Positions 7,437 through 16,292 of a DNA stretch of 17,969 nt are shown in pieces. Numbering within the stretch: the stretch's first letter is position 1; every line of letters starts with the position of its first letter. Made by a program: the position numbers and the translations under genes. This DNA is from a bacterium (GTDB taxonomy: Bacteria > Bacillota_I > Bacilli_A > Mycoplasmatales > Mycoplasmoidaceae). The notes beneath the pieces were generated by a model that saw only the letters and a program-made list of their open reading frames with translations, searched no databases and was not told where the DNA came from. The stretch covers positions 1 to 17,969 of the forward strand of contig JAGBPV010000060.1 of assembly GCA_017633195.1 (NCBI GenBank), read 5' to 3'.

Positions 7437-10400
7437 TTAATTTAACATAAAGTCAGAACCTGGATTAATAGTTAAATCTAATCCACTAATTCACATATTA
7501 TTAACTTCAATACTTGAAATAACTACTTGACCATTTGAATTGTTAAGATAAATTTTATATCCGTCAAATTCTTGTTGAATAGCAGAATCAAATCCTAATA
7601 TTTGTGCAACCCAAATCATTTGAAATGTCATTGATGGATGCGGAGTGTTTGCTCAATCAATATAACTTGTTCAAGATGGACTGTCCATTGTATATGTATA
7701 TTGAGGACCTATATCACTAAAATTAAATTTATAATATGTATCATGTGAGTTACTGCTAAATAGTAATGGATACATATATCTTTGATCAAATCAAGCTACA
7801 TTCTTTGTAGTATTGTAATAATTAACTGCTCCTGAATTACCACTATTTACTAATGATGTTAAGTTGTATGTTGCTGAACCTGACACATTTTGATAGAAGT
7901 TTTGAACATTAATCAAACTGTTTTCTCCAAATAAGATTTCTTGACCATCTTCATTTGGAAGAATAAAGTATGCATAATATCTATTATTAATATTTTCAAT
8001 AAGTTTATATGTAATATTAGTTGGATTATTAATTGTTAATTCACCAATTCCATCAAATCCACCAATGTTTATATTTGTGATAGTTAATGAATATGGTAAT
8101 TGTAATAAACTAGCAATGCTTGAATAATTACTGGAATTTGTTAAGTAATTTGATAATTGAACAAAGTTATTAATTCCATAATTGCTCAAACTAACTTGAC
8201 CAATATTAATATCTTGTGCACCAAAAGGATTAATAATATATGAATTTACAGTTACTGGTTTTGCTACTGCTGTTTGAACATAAGATCCATAAGGTGTTTC
8301 ATTAGATGTTGAAATTGGAGTAATTCTATTATTATTTCAGTGATTAAACATTACTGATTCATTAAACGCATATGAAATATTTAAAGTAGGTTTAAAACTA
8401 GCATCTGCTCCAGTTAATTTTAATGATAAACCACTTCCGGCAAATTGACAATTGCCATCTACTGGTTCTAAATAATATCCATATCTGATGTTAGTTGCAT
8501 CTTGCATGTTTGGAACAAAATTATAATTTAAATTTGTAGAAACTGCAAGATATTTTCAAACACCATCAATTGACTTGTAATCACTTCTTGTTGCAATAAT
8601 TTGTGGATATGAATTTTTTACTCCATTATATGTAAAGTAAATAACTGGAATCATTTTGAATTTTACTGCTGTAGTTTGATCTAAATCAACACTTAATCCA
8701 ATATGACCAATTAAAGGAATATTTGTAGCTTCACCATTAATATCTCAAGTCATTTTACTAATAGTTGCTATTTGTGTACTTGGATCATAATTAGAAATTT
8801 GACAATCAAAATTAGAGTAATTTAAAATAGCATCAGATGGCATAGTAGTTACATAATTGTTTGTTACATTTGCCATATTAGCAAAATCATTTTGAATATC
8901 ACTTGCTGTTAAAGTTTGCAATCAACTTTTACAATTTGATAAATATTGGTTAGCAATAGTTTTATTGGATGGTACTAACATTGTATTAAAGTCAGTTAAA
9001 CTAGCATAAACACTGCTTCCTGTTGCATTTAAAAAGATTGTTGATTCTGGAGCAACTGAGATTGGATTAGATGAAGTTGGATCTAATAAAATTGTATTAA
9101 TAGTAGAGTTGTTTTGTAGTTCTAAACTATTAAATTCTAATGTATTTTTACCACTTGCACCTGTTACTACACATGCTTGATAATTTAAAACAGTTAAATA
9201 TCCATCACTAATTAAATTAGAAATAGCTTGTCTCATTTGAATATTATGTGTTGAATCTGGGTTTTCATTTCCAGATAAATTAATATTGTTTAACATTAAA
9301 TATGGATAATTACTATCTGCTACATCAACATTTTGATTTAAATTCAATGTCAAAATAAAACCAGTTATTGTAAATGCATGATTACTAATATTTAATTCTT
9401 GGTAAGGAGAAAATACATAACTTACATTAAAGAAATTAAAGTTCACACATGAATTGCTTGTATTTAATAAATTAAATGAAGTAATATTAATGTAATTACC
9501 ATTAACTTTGTAAGTTAAATTAACAATTTTTAAATCTTTAAAATTTGAATCAATTTGTTCAAATTCTTTAGTAATATAATCAATAATTTTTGTATTGTAA
9601 TAAGAATCTTTATTGATTAAATCCATTGCATTAGTAGATGTAACAAACTGATTATTATTAATTGTTGCAAAATTAATACTAATTGGTGAATCAAAGGATA
9701 AATTAGTTGCTACTTTATTTGAATTTAGATAAATATTATAATTTAATGGAATTTGTGCAATATTTTTTAAATTATTTAATGGGTAAATTGCAACAGGAAC
9801 ACTTGAACCTTTTATATTTAAATAATAAATATTTGAATATTGTACAGCATCATTATTTAAATGTGTGTAATATGCATAATTATAAACTGCAGCGCTTTTT
9901 ACATTAATTATTGCAACATTATTTTCAAATTCAACAGCAACATTAAATGATTTAACTTTTAAATTAGAATTTAAATTAATTAAATTAGTCTTTTGTAATA
10001 ATTGATTGTATAATGAAGGACAATTTTGTGAAGTAACAGTAAAATCATTTGGATTTTCACTATTAATTAAAGCATTTAAATTATCTGAAATATATTCTTG
10101 TAAATTAGAACTTTCTGTATCAAGATTAATAATTCCAGTTGAATTAACTTCTTGGTAAGTGTCAGAATTATTACTATTTGTTTCTGCAACAGGCATACCA
10201 TTAATTCAAGATGTTGGAATGGATTTAGTACCTTTTAAACTGGTTGCTCCATTTTGATAAACTGAACCAAAATTAGATGCATCTGAAAATCCCAAATCAT
10301 TACTATTTGATGGAGTAGTGATATTTTTAGTGTTAAGTGAACTAGTAATATCTCTATTAGTCATTCAAAAATTATAAAACAAGAAAGAAAAAGCAATATT

Positions 10401-11675
10401 TACCATGCTGAATTTCTTACCATTAGGAAGTAATAAACATAAATCACTTTGTGGATTTGCTGCATTAATACCATATCCTAAATGTAATTGTGATGGATCA
10501 GAAGGCATATTAGGATTTTCTGAATTTGAGAAAACTGTTCCACTAATAGTATTTTGAGCAATTGTTGGACTTGTTTGAATTGTTCCATCTTGTTGTCATA
10601 ATAGAATTGGTGTTAAATTAAAAGTCATTGGTTGATTGTTATCAATATTAAAAGTTAATGATTGACCTAGACTTTTAACACCAACTGTTAAAGTACCAGT
10701 AAGTCCACCCAAAATAAATTGTGGTTTTCCAGTTGGACTTTGACTTGAAGGAATAAATTTAGAACCTGCTCAATCTACATTTAATTTTTGAAATTGAATT
10801 TGAGCTTGTGTTCCTTGAACATTAGCATTAATAACTTTTCCACATGCAAAAAAATTAAAAAGATTATATAAGTCTTTTTGAACAATATTTGATCCATTGT
10901 CATTTAAAATACTTTTACATATTTCAATTGGAGTTGTTACTGGCAATTTTGGTGCAGTATATATAACTTGTCCATTTTTCTTTTGAGTAGTAAATGCATT
11001 TGATAAATTATTAATTGTAAATAAGTTATCAATATAACTAAAATTATTAATTATATTTGTTGACAAAGCAGCATTTGTTGTATATTCAACATTACCATTT
11101 TGCATGTATATTCAAACTTTTTGACCTGGTTCAATGAAAAAATATGAAGTTTTTGCATTTTCATTAGATTTATATTGAAATTGAACAGGAACTTTATTAG
11201 GATTAATAATTTGAAGTGCTGCAAATTCTAGTGAACTAGATGCAAAAGTAGCAGGTTGTGCTAAATAATAATTAACAATTTTTAAACTTTGTTGATTATA
11301 AGCATTCAATCATTGAATTCCTATATTATTTAATGCTTCTAAAGTATCAGCAAAAATTGTAGGTTTATTAGTTTTTGAACTAAATAAACTTGCACTTGTA
11401 TTGTTATTTGAAATTGAGTTATTGAAACTTACTGGTGATAACGCAATAGAAGAACCTGAATATGGTTTACCACCACTAACTAGTAAACTTGAATTGGTTG
11501 AAACATATTCTGGAGCTTTACTTTGTGTTTTGGTATTAATTCTTGTTGCTGCAATACTTCCAGCAACAATTACTCCAGCAAATGCAAATGTACCTGCAGT
11601 TGCTAAACCAATAACTAATTTTTTCTTGTTAGAAGATTTTGTTTTTTGTTTTGTAACTGACTTTTTATTAAACAT
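7437..11675 (-). CDS. Large surface-exposed protein with N-terminal signal anchor, function unknown
   Basis: 1412 residues once at least 16 in-frame TGA codons are read as Trp. The N-terminus is basic (KKSVTKQKTKSSNKKK), then one hydrophobic segment (about 20-44, LVIGLATAGTFAFAGVIVAG) with no lipobox Cys. It is therefore a signal anchor or Sec signal rather than a lipoprotein signal. The remainder is rich in Asn, Ser, Thr, Tyr and Ile and poor in Lys/Glu, which is typical of mollicute surface adhesin-like proteins and suggests extracellular beta structure. There is no C-terminal anchor. It holds nine Cys, all in the middle (codons between about 8430 and 10940), for example EICKS, FFACGK, NCPSL, FDCQI and GNCQF. 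I found no clear internal repeats or adhesin signature by eye. A GAGAG-like weak ribosome site precedes the start. It is first in an operon with the four-TM protein. Adhesion is a guess. Confidence 0.88.
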
Positions 11676-11728
11676 TTTTTTCTCTCACTTAATATAACCA
11701 ATATTTTTTGTAATATCATTTAATCATT

Positions 11729-11757
11729 TTATTAGCATATAATATTTTTTAAATCAA
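11729..11757 (-). promoter_or_regulatory. Probable promoter of the surface-protein operon
   Basis: On the minus strand a -35 TTGATT (11757-11752) is separated by 17 bases from TAATAA (11734-11729), which is preceded by TGC, an extended -10 (TGn). The -35 and spacing equal those of the tpiA promoter. The leader to the ATG at 11675 would be about 45-50 bases. Confidence 0.5.
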
Positions 11758-11760
11758 GAA

Positions 11761-11769
11761 TTTTTTTTT
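11761..11769 (-). repeat. Nine-base homopolymer (A9 on the minus strand) beside the -35 box
   Basis: The run lies 3 bases upstream of the -35 hexamer of the surface-protein promoter. Homopolymer length changes in promoter regions switch surface lipoproteins in some mycoplasmas (vlp genes of M. hyorhinis). In those the tract lies in the core promoter, so the effect here is uncertain. Confidence 0.6.
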
Positions 11770-11818
11770 GTTATACTAAAAAGGACTTAAAATAAAAAGA
11801 TAAATTTTAATTAATTAT

Positions 11819-11824
11819 TATAAT
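11819..11824 (+). promoter_or_regulatory. Possible -10 element for the DUF402 gene
   Basis: A perfect TATAAT lies 30 bases before the ATG at 11855, in the 179-base divergent region shared with the surface-protein promoter. No matching -35 is visible. Apart from the elements listed, the divergent region 11676-11854 holds only AT-rich sequence. Confidence 0.35.
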
Positions 11825-11854
11825 AAATTTATTTTTCTTAAAAAATAATGTATA

Positions 11855-12469
11855 ATGTCAGAAAAAAATAATACAAAAAGACAAAAATTTTATTTAACTA
11901 TGATTCAAGCATACAAATATAATGGTTGACTTTATCATACTTGACAACCATTGTATATAGTTGATAAAAATAAAGATTATTTATTTTGTGCAGCAAGATC
12001 AGTTTATGTTTTAACAAGTAAAAAAAATTCTAGTACATGTTTTAAGCATAGACAAAATTCTTGTTTTACTTGTTGATTCTTCTTTGAAAAAGAATGATTT
12101 AATATCAAAATTACAATTAATACTTTTGAAAAAACTATTACTTATTACATCAATTTAGCATCACCATATTTATTAGAATGTGGAGTTATTAAATATATAG
12201 ATTTTGATCTTGATTTTAAATGCATAAAATACATAAATTCCAAGCATTTTAAATGGCACCAATTAGATTTAAAAGAATTTCATGAAAATCAAGAAAAATA
12301 TCATTATCCAAATTTGATTTTAAATATTGTTAATCATGCAAAAACTAGGGTAGAAAAATTAATTAAAGTTAATTACTTTACCAACAATTTTTCATATGAT
12401 ATTTTAAAAAAATATTTAGATACTGTTAATTTTAATGATTTAGAACCATCAAATAGTTTTAGGGAATAA
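11855..12469 (+). CDS. DUF402 family protein, probable nucleoside tri-/diphosphatase
   Basis: 204 residues. It matches the B. subtilis YgaC / S. aureus Ntdp type: AYKYNGWLYHTW (19-30) against SYKHNGxxHRxW, then EKEWFNIKITI against SKYWFNVI, INLASPYL against CNLSSPF, and the Asp-rich metal segment KYIDFDLDFKC against KYIDYDLDIKV. Members hydrolyse nucleoside tri- and diphosphates with divalent metal in the cytosol. The mid-section that normally reads REPAICYF is diverged and Cys-rich (STCF, NSCFTC). Trp codons are mostly TGA, with one TGG. No ribosome site precedes the ATG at 11855, and TATAAT at 11851-11856 overlaps it. An in-frame ATG at residue 16 (11900) is a possible alternative start, but residues 10-15 fit the family. 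The next gene follows 3 bases after the stop. Confidence 0.85.
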
Positions 12470-12472
12470 AAA

Positions 12473-13204
12473 ATGAATCTTTATGAACAATTTGATAAAA
12501 AAATTCAACAACTAATTGAAGATGACAAAAAATTAGAACTAGTTCATCTTTTACAAGATGAACTTCATACATCATATGTTCCTGAACCTTTTTATACTAA
12601 ATGAACTAACTTATTAAAAAAATTGAGTGTTGAGTTAAATCAGATCAAACAAAAAGAAGAAGAAAAACAATATTTTAATAATTTAAAAAAAGCAGATTTA
12701 ATTAATAATATTCTTAAAGACAAAAAGATTAATTTAAGTTTTTTAAATATTTATTTGAATAAATTTAAAGATATAGATAGTGAAGAAGATATTGAAATTT
12801 TTCAATTAATTTTAAATAGAAGAGATATTCAACAAGATGAAAAATTTGAATTGTTAAAATTCTTAATAACGAATTCAAAACATAATTATCAATTCTATAA
12901 TGCAATTATTAACAAGAAAGAATTAATTAATGATCAATTTTTAAAGCAATATAATGAACAAATAAAAGAAATGAAAAATATCATTAATCTTGAAGTTAAT
13001 AAAGATATAAGTATTCAAAACCTTAGTTATCAATTATTAAACTTAATTAATCTTTATTATTTTCCAAGTACCATACAAAAAGAATTAAAAATTAATGATA
13101 AAATGCTAGCAAAAATAATTATTGAACAAATTAATAATCAATTTTATATAAATAAAAAACAAACAAATAAAATTATTGAAAAAATTCTAAAATACTTTAA
13201 TTAA
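12473..13204 (+). CDS. Helical cytosolic protein of unknown function
   Basis: 243 residues with one TGA-Trp near residue 44. I do not recognise it with confidence. The first 50 residues (YEQFDKKIQQLIEDDKKLEL then HLLQDELHTSYVPEPF) resemble the start of helical, TPR-like low-GC Gram-positive proteins, possibly Pfam DUF3196, in which a helix pair is followed by a Y-V/I-P motif. The rest is Lys/Asn/Ile/Leu-rich and predicted almost wholly alpha-helical, with no TM segment, signal peptide or catalytic motif. AGGGA overlaps the stop of the DUF402 gene and stands 7 bases before the ATG, so the two genes form an operon. Its stop faces that of trmB across only 4 bases with no terminator between them. 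Confidence 0.85.
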
Positions 13205-13208
13205 AAAT

Positions 13209-13883
13209 TTATTTCTTTAATGATTTTGCAATCAGTTTATTAATTAAATTACCTTGATTGTGAAATTTTTGTTCATATTCAGTAGCAATATTATTTAAAT
13301 TAAGTTCATTATTTAATTCATTATATAAATCATAAGTTAAATAAATAATATTAAATAAATTACTATTTTTAATGCTTTGTATAGAATAATTAAAAAATTC
13401 TAAATTATCAGTTTTCAACTCTAAATCATGAGCTTTTTTTAAAATTAAAAAATATTGCTTTAAAAAACTAATATAAGTTAATCTTCTTTTTTCTTGTCTT
13501 TTTTTTGGTCAAGGATCACTGAAATTTAAAAAAATCTTATCAACTTCATTATCATCAAAAATAAATTCAAGTTTATTAGCATCAGCTAAAGTAAATTTTA
13601 AATTATTAATGATATATCCTTGTTTAATAATATCATCTGCTTTTTTTATTGCTTTTAATAAGATTGTTGCATCTTTTTCTAAAGCAATAAAATTAATATG
13701 AGGATATTTTAAAGCTTGATTAATAATAAACTGTCCTTTTCCTGAACCAATTTCTATATAAAGTTCATGATTATTATTAAAATATCATCTTCATTTTCCA
13801 TGATTTGCTAATGCATCATGTATATAAAGATTTTTATATTCTAATAATAAATTTAAAGCATTTTTATTGTGTCTAACTCTCAT
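13209..13883 (-). CDS. trmB: tRNA (guanine-N7)-methyltransferase
   Basis: 224 residues. It methylates G46 in the variable loop of tRNAs with S-adenosylmethionine. It has the family N-terminus MRVRHNKNA, the SAM-binding loop EIGSGKGQ (44-51), the acidic FIALEKDA after it, and the signature NFSDPWPKKRQEKRRLTY, whose Trp is TGA. The C-terminal substrate-binding motifs are a TDN segment followed by ATEYEQKFHNQGNLI. Length is normal. The ATG at 13883 lies 5 bases after the ispH stop, with no ribosome site, so translation is likely coupled to ispH. The end is only 4 bases from the end of the convergent helical-protein gene. Confidence 0.94.
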
Positions 13884-13888
13884 AATAT

Positions 13889-14776
13889 TTATAAATTATA
13901 GCTTTTAATTTCTTGTATAACTTCACTGATTTTATCTTGTGGCGAACTAGTTCCTGCTGTTATTGCAATTTTATTCTTATTCAAAAATCATTCTTTTTTT
14001 AATTCTTGTTTATTATTTACTAAATAACTATCAATCTTTTTTGTTTTTGCTAAATATACTAGTTGATTTGAATTATTACTTTGTTTATCACCAACAACAA
14101 TTAATAATTCAATATCATCATCCATTTTTAAAACTGCTTCTTGTCTTCTTGTAGTTGCATCACAGATTTCATAATCATATTCAATATTTGAATAATTTGC
14201 TTTGAAATACTTGATGATTTCATAATAATCAAAAATAGAAATTGTAGTTTGACTTAATAAGTAATATTTTTCATTTTTATTTAAATTTAAGTGTTCATAA
14301 GATTTATTAATTCTTGCTTCATCAATATCAATAAACAAAATATCTTTACTAATACTTAAACTTGCATTAGATTCAGGATGATTCTTTTTACCAATATAAA
14401 TTATTTTGTATTGTTCAATTTTTTGCTTAATAATTTCATGAATTTTGCTTACATATTTACAAGTAGCATCAATTATAATAAAACCCTTTTTTTGTGCTAA
14501 TTCAAAAACTTCATCTGCTGTACCATGAGCACTAAAAACAATTACTGCATTATCATCATTTAAGTTTTTGATTAAATCATATCTTGATGTTTTTTTATCG
14601 TCTAAGAATTTAACACCTTTATTAATAAATTCTTGCACAACATTTTCATTATGTACAATTCATCCTAAACAATAAATGTTTTTATTTACATAATTATTAA
14701 TAGCATCATTTAAAACATTGATTGCATTTACTACACCTTGACAAAATCCTCTTGGAACTAATTTAATAATTTTCAT
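13889..14776 (-). CDS. ispH: 4-hydroxy-3-methylbut-2-enyl diphosphate reductase (LytB)
   Basis: 295 residues. It is the 4Fe-4S enzyme that makes IPP and DMAPP in the last step of the MEP isoprenoid pathway. All three cluster Cys are present: GFCQG (Cys12), DATCK (Cys106) and ICDATTRRQ (Cys205). Diphosphate and catalytic residues are also kept: VHNENV (His42), SAHGT (His84), NHPES (His133 and the proton-donor Glu135), SQTT (about Thr177), DKQSNNSNQ (Ser233, Asn235) and TSSP (about Ser277). Length is near normal. The start gives the canonical KLxxPRGFCxGV N-terminus; no ribosome site is visible. trmB follows after 5 bases. Many mycoplasmas lack this pathway; I recall it from M. gallisepticum and M. 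penetrans. No other pathway gene is in the window. Confidence 0.94.
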
Positions 14777-14849
14777 ATTTAATATTGTTTAAAAAAATTT
14801 AAATTTATTAAATTATAAAATAATTAAATTAGTTATAAAGGAATAATTT
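14777..14849. promoter_or_regulatory. Divergent promoter region between ispH and the helicase gene
   Basis: 73 bases, almost all A and T. On the minus strand a perfect TATAAT (14817-14812) could serve ispH. On the plus strand TATAAA (14814-14819) overlaps it and TTATAA (14833-14838) is nearer the helicase. No convincing -35 was found for either. The helicase has a good ribosome site, AAAGGA (14837-14842). Confidence 0.35.
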
Positions 14850-16292
14850 ATGAATACTAAAACACCATACTTAATAACTGATGATTCAATAAAGTTCAAT
14901 TATAAAGAACTGAAATTAAATGACAAAAAATATCAAAAAATTTTAGGAAATCTTTTAGAGATAAATAAGAATACTACATCTGAGTTATTTAGTTATTTAA
15001 GTAATTTTAATAAAGATCTTAATTCTTTTTTAACAAAACAAGATATTGAAATAATTTTAAATAATGCAGATTTTAAAATTCAATTAAATCCAGATATTGA
15101 ACATATTAAAATTGAAGAAGAATTAAAAAATACTAAAAATAATATTGATGATTTTTTTTCAAAAATTAAATCTTGTGAATTATTGAATAAAGATCAAATT
15201 CAAGATTGAAAAAATAATATAGATAATAAACAAAAATCAGAATTTTACAAAAAAATTATTTGAGAAAATTTAAAGAAGAAAAAAAGTAACTTTTTATTTG
15301 AATGAAAAAATATTCAAAAACAAATTCATACACTTTATAATGAAACTGGAATTTGACCTTATTATATTGCTACATATTTCATACAAACAAATATTAATTC
15401 CTTACAAATTCAAGCTCCTTTTATTTTGAAAAAAGTTGATATTGAAATTTATGGTAATGATGTTTATTTAACTTCTTATTCACCGCTTTGTGAATTAAAT
15501 GAAAAACTATTATTTTTATTAGAACAACAAAGAGGAATTAATCCACCTAAATTAAATCCAGAATTAAATAGTATTAATATTAATCAATTAAATGAAGAAT
15601 TAAATAGTTATTTTCATAATTTGATTAACAATAAAGATATTTTAATAACGAATAACTTTAATAATGATTGAAAAACTAAAATTCTTCAATTAGAAGATGA
15701 AATTAATAAAACTAGTGGAATAATTAGCATGTTTTGTGCTGCTACAAGTGGACAAATTTTAAGAAAAGTAATTTTAAGATTAATAAAAGAAAATAAAATG
15801 GATAATTTATTGCATATTGATGAAAATTATGATATTTTTAGTTTTAAACAAAATGCAATAAATAATCTAATAATTAAAAAAGAACCAATTGTAAGAATTT
15901 GTCCAACTGATCCTAGTCAAGAAAAAGCCATTATTCAAGCATTAAATAACAGTTTAATTATTATTGGACCCCCAGGAACAGGAAAAAGTCAAACAATTGC
16001 AAATTTATTAGCAAATATTTTATATAAAAATAAAAAAGCATTGTTTATTTCACAAAAAAAGGTTGCATTAGATGTTGTATTAGAAAGAATGCATGATTTG
16101 CAATATTTTTGTTTACAGTTAACTCCAAAAGATACAAGTATTAATAAGAATAAGATTAAAGAAGATTTTTATAAAAAATTACAAAAATTATTTGAAATAT
16201 TAAGTGAAACAAATAATTTAAGCAATGTTGAAAATAATATTACTAGTTTAGTTTCAAATTCACAACAAAAATATTGAGATTTAAAAAAATAA
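14850..16292 (+). CDS. Superfamily-1 helicase/ATPase, N-terminal part (frame broken at its 3' end)
   Basis: 480 residues before a TAA at 16290-16292. It is the first part of a DUF4011-type SF1 helicase, like the large putative helicase MG140/MPN153 of M. genitalium/M. pneumoniae. The N-terminal domain shows GIWPYYIATYFIQ and QAPFILKKVDIEIYG, matching the YLAxGFL and RAPLLLxPV segments of that family. Next come CPTDPSQEKAI (the Q motif region) and Walker A GPPGTGKSQT (373-382). Motifs Ia and after (ALFISQKKVALDVV) follow. The remaining helicase motifs continue in the +1 frame from 16285, so a product ending here would lack motifs II-VI and could not unwind. Several TGA-Trp lie inside. Ribosome site AAAGGA precedes the ATG. 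The break lies in seven A (16283-16289). Confidence 0.85.
16283..16292 (+). other. Frameshift site: A7 tract followed by TAA
   Basis: The zero frame reads GAT TTA AAA AAA TAA. The +1 frame opens at 16285 and carries the rest of the helicase. One A fewer in the run would give D-L-K-N-K-Y-S-N without interruption. It may be a real mutation, a sequencing error, a phase-variable tract, or a site where RNA polymerase or ribosome slippage restores the frame. Confidence 0.8.

Noticed and set aside
7437..11675. Apparent array of decayed surface-protein fragments (pseudogene cluster)
   Set aside because: The breaks are all TGA codons in one frame; with UGA as Trp the gene is continuous with no frameshift.
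7437..11675. Assignment to P1/MgpB adhesin, Gli349/Gli521 gliding proteins or the MIB-MIP immunoglobulin system
   Set aside because: I see no diagnostic motif, lipobox or protease signature of any of these; the resemblance is only in size, topology and composition.
11401..11697. Plus-strand open frame of 98 codons with a hydrophobic stretch
   Set aside because: It is the mirror of the surface protein signal anchor; the hydrophobicity comes from the complementary codons.
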